Positions 33,708 to 42,690 are shown, numbered from the stretch's first letter. The stretch: DNA of 64,000 nucleotides from an uncultured Coprococcus sp. (GCA_934277375.1 CAKQTZ010000002.1:124001-188000); one strand, 5' to 3'. The notes: generated by a model not told the origin, from the letters alone. A program made the numbers and translations.

Positions 33708-34157
33708 ATGAAATTTGAACCATCAGAAAGCGATTATAATCAATATGTGGAAAATGTCACACCGACATCAAGTTCGCCGAGAAACTGTATATGGGCATTT
33801 CTTGTAGGAGGGGTTATATGTGTAATAGGACAGATTATTTTTAATGTTCTTACACATTTTGACGTGAAGGAAGACGAGGCATATTCATATGTATCTCTTA
33901 TACTTGTACTGGCAAGTGTCATACTCACGAGCCTGAATCTGTATAAGAAGATAGCAAAATTTGGAGGTGCAGGAGCACTTGTACCGATAACAGGGTTTGC
34001 AAATGGCGTGTGTGCACCCATAGTGGAGTTTCAGACGGAGGGGGAAGTGTACGGTAAGGGTGTGAAAGCTTTCACAATAGCCGGCCCGGTCATATTATAT
34101 GGAATATTTACAAGCTGGCTTTTGGGTGTAATATACTGGATAGTGTCAATATGGTAA
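33708..34157 (+). CDS. spoVAC: Stage V sporulation protein AC
   Basis: SpoVAC is a forespore inner-membrane protein, described as mechanosensitive, used for dipicolinate movement. The 149 residues show the conserved NCIWAFLVGGVICVIGQ helix, KIAKFGGAGALVPITGFANG and AFTIAGPVILYGIFTSWLLG. ATG 33708 is six bases after GGAGG; ATG 33705 is immediately before it. Instead of spoVAD, the next genes are a DUF3783 gene and a VanW gene. Confidence 0.95.
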   Translation: MKFEPSESDYNQYVENVTPTSSSPRNCIWAFLVGGVICVIGQIIFNVLTHFDVKEDEAYSYVSLILVLASVILTSLNLYKKIAKFGGAGALVPITGFANGVCAPIVEFQTEGEVYGKGVKAFTIAGPVILYGIFTSWLLGVIYWIVSIW

Positions 34158-34257
34158 AAAAAACAGATTATTAGGTGATCATCAGTTGACAATGCAAGAA
34201 AAATACACATAATGATTATTGACGTTATGAATACGTTATGAATACGAAAGAGAGGAT

Positions 34258-34653
34258 ATGCGTGTGAAGAGGTGTATGGCTGTTAATCTCATACCAGAGA
34301 AGAAGAAGATAGTCATGGGGATCTGTGATGCTATTGGATTGGACTATATGGATATTGAGCCATGGCAGTATGAGATCAGAGTGGGACGGTTATGTGACAA
34401 TGTGGATATGACAGGCGGACCGGACATTGGTGCGAGTGAAGATACAGCCGGAAAAATTAACATGGATATGCTCATATTTGATGGCATAAGCAGCAAAGAA
34501 TTGGATATATTCCTTGATAGATACAAAACATCGGGTCTGCCGGCAGTACAGTTGAAATCTGTAGTAACGACAACAAACAGAGAGTGGACAGTGTGGAAGC
34601 TGTACACGGAGCTTGCAAGAGAATATCTGATTTACAAAATGAGGGGAATGTAG
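34258..34653 (+). CDS. DUF3783-family protein of unknown function
   Basis: A 131-residue soluble protein. The second half (MLIFDGISSKELDIFLDRY ... LKSVVTTTNREWTVWKLYTELAREY) looks like the short DUF3783 domain common in Lachnospiraceae; no function is known for it. AGAGG lies two bases before the ATG; a GTG two codons later would have better spacing. A perfect tandem duplication of ACGTTATGAAT lies at 34222-34243 just upstream. It interrupts the spoVA gene order. Confidence 0.65.
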   Translation: MRVKRCMAVNLIPEKKKIVMGICDAIGLDYMDIEPWQYEIRVGRLCDNVDMTGGPDIGASEDTAGKINMDMLIFDGISSKELDIFLDRYKTSGLPAVQLKSVVTTTNREWTVWKLYTELAREYLIYKMRGM

Positions 34654-34668
34654 AGAAGGAAACAGTGA

Positions 34669-36315
34669 ATGACAGACGAAAGAAGAAGACGTCAGACAGG
34701 CAATGACGCAAACAGACGACAATATAATAATCCGGGACGCAGAAAGCTGACGAAAAGACAGCGCAGACAGCTGCAGATCAGGTATAAGATATTTAGCTGG
34801 ATACTCACGGCATTTTTCGTGGTGGTATTTTATGCGCTTATATGCGCGTGTATTGGCAATAGATCCCTGTACAGTAAGACCATGGTGAACGATGTGGATG
34901 TCGGGGGAATGAAATCTGCAGAGGCTTCTAAACTCGTAAAGAAGCAGCTGCAAAGTTCATATGGAGCTGCAAGTGTAAAGGTTAAGCTTGAGGATAAGAC
35001 ATATACGCTGGATGTCAGTGCTGCACTTGATATGGATCCTGAAGAACAGATTCTTGATATACAGAACAGTACCCATTCCTTCTGGAAGAGAGGGTACGGT
35101 ATGCTTGAGTCGCGTATAGTTGGCGATAGTTTTACGGTGTATCCACAACTGCATGACAGAGAAAAACTGGCAAAGATAATAGATGGCAGCAATATGATGG
35201 AAGTTAATCTGTGCACAGAGGATGGATACTCGATAGAGGATAAGAAGCTTATAGTCACTAAGGGTCAGGGAAATTACAAGGTTGACACGGATAAGTTGGT
35301 CACACTTATAAAAAAGAAAGTGAATGCGGGCAATTATGATCAAGTGGTGGATTGCCCTATCCGCGCCACCGACGTGGATATAGATGCTGTTTATGAGAGG
35401 GTGCATATGGATCCTGTGGATCCTACACTTGATCCAGATAATGATTATGAGATCGTAGAGGCACAGGATGGTGTAGATTTTGATCTGGAAGAGGCACGAA
35501 AAAGCATTGCGGAGGCTCATGATGGTGACAGGATAGAGATTCCACTTACATATACCAGTGCCGATATGAGCACAGATGAATACAAAGCATTGCTGTTCAG
35601 AGACGAGATAAGCAGCTACAGCACGGAAGTTGAAGGATCTGATAACAGAAAGGAGAATGTGAGATTGGCTGCCCAGTACTGTGATGGAACTGTGCTGATG
35701 CCGGGAGAGTCATTCTCGTATAATCTCGGAGTAGGAGAACTTACCGAGGAGAGAGGCTTCAAACCTGGACCATCATATGCAGATGGCCAGTCTGTGCTTG
35801 ATATGGGTGGTGGCATATGTCAGGTTTCCTCAACCATGTATATGGCGTGTCTGTATGCAAATCTGGAGATAGACGAGAGGCATTGTCATCCATACCCTGC
35901 ATCATACGTTCCTGCGGGACTTGATGCAACTGTAGCATGGGGCGGATGTGATTTTATTTTTACAAATGATACCGATTATCCAATAAAGATAGTGACTACA
36001 TATGACGGATATACCACATCGTGCAGTATATGGGGCACGGTTACAGAGCCATTTAGTGTAGAACTGTATACAGAGACGCTGGATACAGAACCATATAAGA
36101 CAAAGTACGAGCTTGATAAATCTCTTGGAAAGGATGAACAGATCCTTGATACTGTTGGAATAGATGGATTGACTATACAGTCATATAGACGTGTGTATGA
36201 TGGAGAGGGCAACGTTATATATGACAGGCCTGAGTCCGAGAGTGTGTATTCAGAGCGCGATGAGGTATATAAGGTTGGCAAGATGCCAAAGCAGAAGAAG
36301 AAAAAGACAGAATAG
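34669..36315 (+). CDS. VanW-family protein with peptidoglycan-binding-like domains
   Basis: A 548-residue secreted/anchored protein. It has a basic cytoplasmic tail (1-40), a transmembrane helix (about 42-62) and two PG_binding_4-like alpha/beta domains (about 75-310; NDVDVGGMKSAEASKLVKKQL is the typical opening). The VanW domain follows (about 335-470) with ENVRLAAQYCDGTVLMPGESFSYN, then a Lys-rich end. VanW was named from vancomycin clusters, but its biochemical role is not established; a cell-wall role is inferred. GGAAACAG precedes the ATG. It lies between spoVAC and spoVAD and ends at a bidirectional terminator facing the CLC gene. Confidence 0.85.
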   Translation: MTDERRRRQTGNDANRRQYNNPGRRKLTKRQRRQLQIRYKIFSWILTAFFVVVFYALICACIGNRSLYSKTMVNDVDVGGMKSAEASKLVKKQLQSSYGAASVKVKLEDKTYTLDVSAALDMDPEEQILDIQNSTHSFWKRGYGMLESRIVGDSFTVYPQLHDREKLAKIIDGSNMMEVNLCTEDGYSIEDKKLIVTKGQGNYKVDTDKLVTLIKKKVNAGNYDQVVDCPIRATDVDIDAVYERVHMDPVDPTLDPDNDYEIVEAQDGVDFDLEEARKSIAEAHDGDRIEIPLTYTSADMSTDEYKALLFRDEISSYSTEVEGSDNRKENVRLAAQYCDGTVLMPGESFSYNLGVGELTEERGFKPGPSYADGQSVLDMGGGICQVSSTMYMACLYANLEIDERHCHPYPASYVPAGLDATVAWGGCDFIFTNDTDYPIKIVTTYDGYTTSCSIWGTVTEPFSVELYTETLDTEPYKTKYELDKSLGKDEQILDTVGIDGLTIQSYRRVYDGEGNVIYDRPESESVYSERDEVYKVGKMPKQKKKKTE

Positions 36316-36319
36316 AAAA

Positions 36320-36353
36320 ATGCAGCAGATACTGACATGATCTGCTGCATTTA
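36320..36353. terminator. Bidirectional terminator between vanW and CLC genes
   Basis: Perfect 11-base arms ATGCAGCAGAT and ATCTGCTGCAT with a nine-base loop, A-run on the left and TTATTTTATT on the right. It serves the convergent genes on either side and overlaps the end of the CLC gene region. Confidence 0.88.
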
Positions 36354-36355
36354 TT

Positions 36356-37708
36356 TTATTCAACATCATCGGCATCCTCTTCTCGTATCCGGAGTAAACC
36401 TTCGAGAAATCCAGGTTCTTTTGTCCTGATTTCCTGATTGGTATACAGATTAACGTAATGAGGCCTGAGCTTGGAATATATGATCTTTTGTTCGTTGTAC
36501 AGACTGTAATATCCTGACAGCATGTAGCTGACGGAGCATCCGATGGTGAACAGCAGGATTCCCTGTGCACCAAAGAGCTCAATGCTCAGGAAGAGCGAAG
36601 TGAGAGGACAGTTCACAACGCCGCAGAAGAAACATACCATTCCGAGAGCTGCCGCAAATCCTGGATCCATGCCCATAAATCCTCCTGCAACGCATCCAAA
36701 TGTTGCTCCGACGAAGAAGGATGGAACTATCTCGCCACCTCTGAATCCACATCCTATGGTGATTGCGGTGAAGAGCGCCTTCAGCAGGAATGCGGTGGGT
36801 TTGGCTTCACCGTTAAGTGCCTGGGCAATGATGTTCATTCCTGTTCCGTTATAGTCGGTGGTTTTCAGTATTATATTCAGCAGTACTAAGATGACACCGC
36901 CGGCAAAAACCCTTATGTACTGGTTTTTGAAATACTTTCTAAACAGTTTGTGGACAACATTCATAAATATGCAGAATAGACTGCTGAGTACAGCACAGAG
37001 TATGGCCAGTGCCATTACTTTGAGCACGAGAGAAATATCTATAGAAGACGGCATACCTGCGATGCTGTAGTGGTCGTGGGTTACATGTAATTTCTGTGTT
37101 ATAGCATAGGATATAACGGATGAGAACAGGCAGGGAACAAATGCACAGTAGTATAGGATGCCGATGCTTATGACCTCCATACTGAAAAGAGCAGCTGTTA
37201 TAGGAGTTCCGAAAAGAGCGGAGAATACCGCACTCATACCGCACAGTGTAAGGATATGCTTATCGCTGTCATCCAGCTTGAATATCTTTCCTATGGATAC
37301 TCCGATGCTTCCTCCTATCTGCAGAGCTGCACCCTCACGGCCTGACGATCCTCCGAAGAGATGCGTTATAACTGTGGATATGAAGATCAGTGGTGCCATA
37401 CGTGATGGTATTTCGTCTTCAACGCTTCGTATTGATCCGATTACCAGATTGGTCCCCTTGGAATGACGTATTCCGCATATTCTGTATATGAATACAATCA
37501 CAACTCCTGCCAGGGGAAGAAAATATATTATGGAATGATTGGCTTCACGGAAGCCTGTTGCATACTCTACACATATGTGGAACGCAGTTCCGACAAGACC
37601 ACATATGGTTCCCATGATTAATGAAAAAATAATCCATTTTATAAACGTTTTTGTATATCTGATACATCTGTTAAAACAGTTTATCCAATATTCCTTTGTG
37701 AATTCCAC
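36356..37708 (-). CDS. CLC-family anion/proton antiporter
   Basis: CLC membrane protein of 450 residues with the gating-glutamate motif GREGAALQIGGSIG, the GGEIVPSFFVGATFG (GxFxP-type) element and the GTPITAALFSMEV segment. GTNLV stands where canonical Cl- antiporters have GSGIP, so fluoride or another anion is possible. I start it at GTG (complement of 37706-37708), seven bases after GGAG, giving VEFTKEYWINCFNRC; the open frame runs to 37933 but would cross the spoVAD start. It is the only minus-strand gene inside the sporulation block, lying between the two halves of the spoVA genes. Confidence 0.88.
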   Translation of the reverse strand: MEFTKEYWINCFNRCIRYTKTFIKWIIFSLIMGTICGLVGTAFHICVEYATGFREANHSIIYFLPLAGVVIVFIYRICGIRHSKGTNLVIGSIRSVEDEIPSRMAPLIFISTVITHLFGGSSGREGAALQIGGSIGVSIGKIFKLDDSDKHILTLCGMSAVFSALFGTPITAALFSMEVISIGILYYCAFVPCLFSSVISYAITQKLHVTHDHYSIAGMPSSIDISLVLKVMALAILCAVLSSLFCIFMNVVHKLFRKYFKNQYIRVFAGGVILVLLNIILKTTDYNGTGMNIIAQALNGEAKPTAFLLKALFTAITIGCGFRGGEIVPSFFVGATFGCVAGGFMGMDPGFAAALGMVCFFCGVVNCPLTSLFLSIELFGAQGILLFTIGCSVSYMLSGYYSLYNEQKIIYSKLRPHYVNLYTNQEIRTKEPGFLEGLLRIREEDADDVE

Positions 37709-37824
37709 TGTAATTCTCCATTCTGAAAAATAATACTGCGCATAAAAACACAGCTTTAGTAATGTTAAAGCAAATGTATGCATTTGTCTAGTGGGTACAT
37801 GTAACAAATAATGGCAGAATAATT

Positions 37825-37846
37825 TATAGTCTGCATGCAGACTATA
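37825..37846. promoter_or_regulatory. 22-bp perfect palindrome in the CLC-spoVAD divergent region
   Basis: The 22 bases centred on CTGCATGCAG read the same on both strands, without a loop, which is more like a protein-binding site than a hairpin. A second dyad CAAATG-TATG-CATTTG lies at 37771-37786. The sites sit between the divergent CLC gene and spoVAD, 39 bases before the spoVAD start. Confidence 0.45.
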
Positions 37847-37884
37847 TTTGTAGACAGATATATCCATATAAGGGAGTTGTTGTG

Positions 37885-38904
37885 ATGAATGAGAAAATAG
37901 GAAAACAGAGTTTGAAGTTTGGAAAGCCGCCATATATTATAGGTGCTGCATCTGTGGCCGGACCCAAGGAGCTTGACGGCCCAATGGCAAGGTATTTTGA
38001 CAGGGTGAGCGAAGATGCAACATTTGGCAAGGATTCCTGGGAGGAAGGCGAAAGCGAGATGGTGCGGCAGGCGGTGACACTCGCGGTACAGAAAGCAGGC
38101 ATACAGAAGGAGGATATCAGGTATATATATGCGGGAGATCTGCTGGGACAGCTTATTGCATCAACGTTTGGTATAAAGGACATGGAGATACCGACATTTG
38201 GACTTTATGGTGCGTGTTCTACCTGTGGTGAAGCTTTGTCGCTGGCTGCCATGACGGTGGCTGCGGGGTATGCTGATAATGTTGTGGCGGAGGCGTCAAG
38301 CCATTATGGAAGTGCAGAAAAACAGTTCAGATTCCCTCTTGAGTATGGCAATCAGCGTCCCTTGTCGGCTACCTGGACGGTTACGGGAAGTGGTGCCTTT
38401 GTGGTGTCAGACAGAGAATCCGCAGTGTGTATAAAGGGCATAACAACCGGAAGGATTGTTGATTATGGAGTTAAGGATTCCCTCAATATGGGGGCATGTA
38501 TGGCGCCGGCAGCGGCGGATGTGATATATCAGAATCTTCAGGATTTTAATATAACCCCCACATATTATGACAGGATAATAACAGGAGATCTGGGAAAGGT
38601 AGGACGTACGATACTCATGGATCTTCTGGCTATGAACAAGGTTGACATCTCAGAAAATCATATGGATTGTGGAATAGAGATATTCGACAATGAAGAACAG
38701 GATACACATTCGGGTGGTTCAGGCTGTGGATGTTCGGCGACCGTGCTTGCGGGTTATATTCTAAATAAAGTCAGTTCCGGTGAGTGGAAGAGAGTGTTGT
38801 TCGTTCCGACAGGGGCATTGCTCTCTACAGTGAGTTATAACGAAGGACAGACAATTCCGGGAATTGCCCATGCTGTTATGATAGAGCATTACAGCGTGAA
38901 GTGA
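37885..38904 (+). CDS. spoVAD: Stage V sporulation protein AD
   Basis: SpoVAD binds dipicolinate and has a thiolase-like fold. The 339 residues contain GKQSLKFGKPPYIIGAAS, EKAGI-like QKAGIQKEDI, GLYGACSTCGEALSLAAMTV, SHYGSAEKQFRFPLEYGNQRP and GGSGCGCSATVLAG, all typical of SpoVAD. ATG 37885 is eight bases after AAGGGAG; a GTG one codon earlier is possible. spoVAE follows 36 bases downstream. It is separated from spoVAC by 3.7 kb containing three unrelated genes. Confidence 0.96.
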   Translation: MNEKIGKQSLKFGKPPYIIGAASVAGPKELDGPMARYFDRVSEDATFGKDSWEEGESEMVRQAVTLAVQKAGIQKEDIRYIYAGDLLGQLIASTFGIKDMEIPTFGLYGACSTCGEALSLAAMTVAAGYADNVVAEASSHYGSAEKQFRFPLEYGNQRPLSATWTVTGSGAFVVSDRESAVCIKGITTGRIVDYGVKDSLNMGACMAPAAADVIYQNLQDFNITPTYYDRIITGDLGKVGRTILMDLLAMNKVDISENHMDCGIEIFDNEEQDTHSGGSGCGCSATVLAGYILNKVSSGEWKRVLFVPTGALLSTVSYNEGQTIPGIAHAVMIEHYSVK

Positions 38905-38940
38905 GAACCGTTTATATAGTTGAAGAGAGGTAAATAAAGG

Positions 38941-39297
38941 ATGGATTATATAAAAGCGTTTGTTGTTGGTGGGATAATCTGTGTGCTGGCACAGATACTT
39001 ATGGATAAGACAAAACTTCTCCCGGGAAGGATAATGGTTATACTCGTATGTTCCGGTGTGGTACTTGGGGCATTGGGGATATATGAGCCATTGATGAAAT
39101 TTGCAGAGTGTGGTGCATCGGTGCCGCTTACCGGATTTGGGTACAACCTGTGGAAAGGAATAACAAAGGCTGTTGACAGTGATGGATTTATAGGTTTGTT
39201 CAGAGGAGGATTCCAGATGGCGGCAGTTGGAAGTTCAGCAGCCCTCATATTCGGGTACCTTGCATCGTTGATATTTAAGCCTAAGATGACAAAATGA
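38941..39297 (+). CDS. spoVAE: Stage V sporulation protein AE (AEB type)
   Basis: Membrane protein of 118 residues with about three to four helices, starting YIKAFVVGGIICVLAQILMDKTKLLPGRIMV and including FAECGASVPLTGFGYNL, typical of SpoVAE/SpoVAEB. It shares its fold family with SpoVAC (note KFGGAGALVPITGF there). AGAGAGG precedes the ATG. Last gene of the spoVA set here; SpoVAF is not present. Confidence 0.95.
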   Translation: MDYIKAFVVGGIICVLAQILMDKTKLLPGRIMVILVCSGVVLGALGIYEPLMKFAECGASVPLTGFGYNLWKGITKAVDSDGFIGLFRGGFQMAAVGSSAALIFGYLASLIFKPKMTK

Positions 39298-39341
39298 TAT
39301 GAGAGGATGGGTCTGCGGTGTAAAGCGTCTGGTGATAAGAA

Positions 39342-39376
39342 ATGCCCTGCCATATGATAGACATATGGCAGGGCAT
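39342..39376. terminator. Bidirectional terminator between spoVAE and the class A PBP
   Basis: Perfect 15-base arms 39342-39356 and 39362-39376 (ATGCCCTGCCATATG and its complement) with an ATAGA loop. On the minus strand the hairpin is followed by TTTCTT; on the plus strand by an AT-rich stretch. Confidence 0.8.
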
Positions 39377-39399
39377 AAGTATGTATTATTATATAATAT

Positions 39400-42300
39400 T
39401 TATTCTACTGAGGTGTCTTCGGAAGCTTCGGAAGCTGCATCGCCAGTGGATGCATCATCTGAAGATGGCTCATCGGTAGGTTCATCTGATGGCCCATCGG
39501 TAGGTTCGTCTGTAGATGGTTCATCCGTGGACGGCTCATCCGTGGACGGTTCGTCCGTGGATGGCTCGTCGGTAGTAGGTTCCTCAGTAGTAGTAGGTTC
39601 CTCGGTAGTAGTAGGTTCCTCAGTGGTAGTAGGTTCCTCGGTAGTAGTAGGTTCCTCAGTAGTAGTAGGTTCCTCGGTAGTAGTAGGTTCCTCAGTAGTA
39701 GTGATTATCTCTGTAGAGGAAGATGGTTCCTCAGTAGTAGTAGGCTCCTCTGTGGTTGTGATGATTTCAGTCGATGGTTTCGGAGTTTCAGTAGTAGGAG
39801 CCTCAGTAGTAGTAGGTTCCTCTGTGGTTGTGGCCTCCGTAGTCGTCTGTGTAGTCGTCTTCTTCTTGGTTGTCTTCTTGTCTTTCTTCTTGTCCTGATG
39901 TATGTTACAGTGCTCCTTCAGAAGTGACTCATCCCATGTGTAACCATCAAGAACATAGTCGCCGTTATCATCGAGCTTGTATACATATGTTGTTGTCTCA
40001 GGACATGCCTTATTGGCAAGCATGTGGGACTCATTACATACAACAACCTTCTTAACTCCAGGACAGTATTTTGTAGGAATCTTTGATGCATCAAAGTAAT
40101 CCGTTACTGTAGGACATCCGTTTGATGGAAGAAGACCGGTATCAGAACATACAGTTGCCTGAACTATACCGTCTGGCATATCGAATATCTTGGAGGTGTC
40201 AAGTCCCTTCTTTTCGATTACCTGATCCATTATGTCTCTCCACATATAACACTTTATTGATCCTGGACTGTAGGTTATATTCTCATCGTTACCGAGCCAT
40301 ATGGAAGCGGTAAGATATGGATTATATCCACAGAACCAGTTATCGAAGTCTCCTGAAGTTGTACCTGTCTTTCCGGCTGTGAACATACCCGTTGATGAGT
40401 TTGCACCTGATCCGGTTCCTCCTGTTACAACATCGTGCATAGCACTTGTAAGAAGCCATGCAGTCTGCTCTGATATAACTCTGGTCTTTTCAGGCTTCCT
40501 GTTATCAATGAGGAGGTTGCCGTCATTGTCATATACCTCTGTATAGAACACAGGCTTGATATAATTACCACCGTTTGCGATAGTGGCATATGCTGCGGTT
40601 ATCTCCAGATTGGTTATTCCGTTTGTCAGACCTCCAAGTGCAAGTGACTGGTTGATATCAGAGAGGACAAGACCGTCACTGTCTGTCTTTCTGTCAATAA
40701 GTGTTGTAAAACCAAGTTTAATAAGATAGTCATATGCGAGCTGAGGTGTTACATCCGTTATACACTTTACAGCAATGATATTCATTGATTCCATGATCGC
40801 ATATCTTATAGTCTTAGGTCCCCAGTAACCACCGTACCAGTTAAATACCTGATTACCATTCTCATAGTAATATGGGGCATCGTCATACACGGTTGCAAGA
40901 GACATGTTGCATGCCTCAAGTGCAGGAAGGTAAGCTGCAACAATCTTAAAGCATGATCCAGGCTGTCTTGTCGCTTCTGTGGCACGGTTAAATGATCTGT
41001 TTTCAGTCTTTTCACCTCGTCCACCAACAAGGGCTTTTACCTGACCTGTACTCTGTTCTATCATGGTAAATGAAACCTGTGGCTGGATGACAAGCTTGAA
41101 TGTTTCAAGCAGAACGTCATCGCCGGTATCGGCTACCATGGCAGCCTTGAATTCATCGGCTGCAGCACGGGCATCTTCCTCACTGCTGTATCTGGCTGAA
41201 TATTCATATCCCTGCTGATCAGCAAACCAGCTTTCAAGATTTTCCACACTGTAGTTTGTCTGAACCTTTGTCTCCTTGTCAACAAGAGTGAGAGCATAGT
41301 TCAGCTGGTATACAGGATCTGGCCAGTAAGATGTATCATTCACAACTGAATCGGCAATCTCCTGGATCTCAGGATCCTGACAGATCATAACCTTGAGACC
41401 ACCTGACCATATAAGTGTATCAGCTTCATCCTCTGAGTATCCCTTGGCTATGAGATCCGACTGTAACTGCTTTATTACTTCGTCGGTGTAGTAGGAATTA
41501 ACTTCAACTTTTTCGTCATCGGCTTCTTTCTTCGAGATGGAAGCGATTCTGTCATACACTTTATCCTCAAGTGCTTCGTTGTATTGTTCTTTGGTTATAT
41601 ATTCCTGATCAAGAAGATGTTTAAGTACATCCTTACGTCTTGATGTATTGTATTCTGGAAACTGTACCGGATCATATCTTGCAGGGTTCTGAGGTATTGC
41701 GGCAAGCACTGCACATTCTGATATTGTGAGCTGTGCAAGATCTTTTCCAAAGTAGGTTTTAGCTGCGGTTTCAACACCGTAGCAGCCCTCTCCAAGATAA
41801 ATTGTGTTGAGGTAATACTCAACGATGGATTCCTTGCTGACCTGCTTTTCCATCTCAACTGCAAGGTACTGCTCCTGAACCTTACGTTCAAGCTTATCCA
41901 GGAATGTTGTCTCGTTCAGACCGACATTGAATATGTTGTTCTTGATAAGCTGCTGCGTGAGAGTAGATGCACCCTCGTCAAAATTACGTCTTGTGACACC
42001 CTGGATGAATGCACGGGCGATACCCTGTACATCGATACCATTGTGTTCCCAGAATCGCTGATCCTCGATGGCAACAAATGCATTTACAAGATCAGTTGGA
42101 ATTGAGTCGTAATAGACGTACTCTCTGTTTGAGTTGAAGTTAGCCAGAGTGGCAACTTCTTTTCCGTTCTGATAGTAAAGCGTGGTCTTATATCCCTTGG
42201 GGATAAGTGCATCTGCATTTACCTTTGGTGTGTCGTCCAATATACCTTTCAGCGCACCAAATCCGGTTCCCACACCGATTATCACAAGTGCGAGAACAAG

Positions 42301-42408
42301 AACCAGTAAGGTTTTGAATAGCGATATTTTGAACTTTCGCTGGTTCCTTGGGAGTTTAGATACAAGCTCACGTTGAGCCTTGATCGCTCCCTTTTTAGTA
42401 AAATCCAT
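39400..42408 (-). CDS. Class A penicillin-binding protein (PBP1A-like) with Thr/Glu/Pro repeat tail
   Basis: Bifunctional peptidoglycan glycosyltransferase/transpeptidase of 1002 residues. It has a membrane anchor (29-51) and a GT51 domain with AIEDQRFWEHNGID, ASTLTQQLIKN and EYYLNTIYLGEGCYG. The transpeptidase domain carries Ser in RQPGSCFK, SMN in AIMESMNII and KTGTTSGDFDNWF. The C-terminal 120 residues are low complexity: first TTEEPT hexapeptides, then DEPST pentapeptides, ending in a Ser/Asp-rich stretch. AAGGAGG precedes the ATG on the minus strand, and a TTGCAT/TATACT promoter lies about 120 bases upstream. The tail is predicted to sit outside the membrane. Confidence 0.95.
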   Translation of the reverse strand: MDFTKKGAIKAQRELVSKLPRNQRKFKISLFKTLLVLVLALVIIGVGTGFGALKGILDDTPKVNADALIPKGYKTTLYYQNGKEVATLANFNSNREYVYYDSIPTDLVNAFVAIEDQRFWEHNGIDVQGIARAFIQGVTRRNFDEGASTLTQQLIKNNIFNVGLNETTFLDKLERKVQEQYLAVEMEKQVSKESIVEYYLNTIYLGEGCYGVETAAKTYFGKDLAQLTISECAVLAAIPQNPARYDPVQFPEYNTSRRKDVLKHLLDQEYITKEQYNEALEDKVYDRIASISKKEADDEKVEVNSYYTDEVIKQLQSDLIAKGYSEDEADTLIWSGGLKVMICQDPEIQEIADSVVNDTSYWPDPVYQLNYALTLVDKETKVQTNYSVENLESWFADQQGYEYSARYSSEEDARAAADEFKAAMVADTGDDVLLETFKLVIQPQVSFTMIEQSTGQVKALVGGRGEKTENRSFNRATEATRQPGSCFKIVAAYLPALEACNMSLATVYDDAPYYYENGNQVFNWYGGYWGPKTIRYAIMESMNIIAVKCITDVTPQLAYDYLIKLGFTTLIDRKTDSDGLVLSDINQSLALGGLTNGITNLEITAAYATIANGGNYIKPVFYTEVYDNDGNLLIDNRKPEKTRVISEQTAWLLTSAMHDVVTGGTGSGANSSTGMFTAGKTGTTSGDFDNWFCGYNPYLTASIWLGNDENITYSPGSIKCYMWRDIMDQVIEKKGLDTSKIFDMPDGIVQATVCSDTGLLPSNGCPTVTDYFDASKIPTKYCPGVKKVVVCNESHMLANKACPETTTYVYKLDDNGDYVLDGYTWDESLLKEHCNIHQDKKKDKKTTKKKTTTQTTTEATTTEEPTTTEAPTTETPKPSTEIITTTEEPTTTEEPSSSTEIITTTEEPTTTEEPTTTEEPTTTEEPTTTEEPTTTEEPTTTEEPTTDEPSTDEPSTDEPSTDEPSTDEPTDGPSDEPTDEPSSDDASTGDAASEASEDTSVE
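39450..39800. repeat. In-frame microsatellite-like repeats in the class A PBP tail
   Basis: On the plus strand, GTGGACGGCTCATCC-type 15-base units (about 39510-39570, encoding DEPST) are followed by about eight 18-base GGTTCCTCAGTAGTAGTA-type units (about 39570-39700, encoding TTEEPT) and scattered further copies. Both unit lengths are multiples of three. Confidence 0.85.
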
Positions 42409-42524
42409 AAAAAGACCTCCTTAATATTGCGGATATACATATTCTCCGATTGTTTAATTTTGAGCAATTTTCTAAATAAGGGCAGACTTCTGCCAATACA
42501 CTTCAAATCAGTATATCAAATAAC

Positions 42525-42554
42525 AGTATAATAATAAAGAAAAAAATAATGCAA
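42525..42554 (-). promoter_or_regulatory. Promoter of the class A PBP gene
   Basis: On the minus strand, TTGCAT (42549-42554) and TATACT (42525-42530) with 18-base spacing, upstream of the PBP start at 42408. The leader is about 110 bases. Confidence 0.6.
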
Positions 42555-42609
42555 CAAAACAAAAATTAATAAACGTGAATATGCTGATTTTCCGTGGGCA
42601 ATAACAAAA

Positions 42610-42638
42610 TTGACAAGGCAGCAAAAAGTATACATAAT
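42610..42638 (+). promoter_or_regulatory. Promoter of the 103-residue ORF
   Basis: Consensus TTGACA (42610-42615), 17-base spacer, CATAAT (42633-42638). Good sigma-A promoter firing to the right, divergent from the class A PBP promoter. Confidence 0.75.
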
Positions 42639-42690
42639 ATATGATGGTATGTGTGAGATGAAAAAATACATTTGTTAAGGAGATTAAGAT

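Noticed and set aside
36316-37933. CLC start at 37933
   Set aside because: The extra 75 N-terminal residues lack CLC similarity and run through spoVAD; GTG at 37708 has GGAG at ideal spacing.
39299-39898. Plus-strand ORF of Val/Ser/Gly repeats
   Set aside because: It is the reverse complement of the class A PBP C-terminal repeats; composition follows the repeat, and it has no ribosome-binding site.
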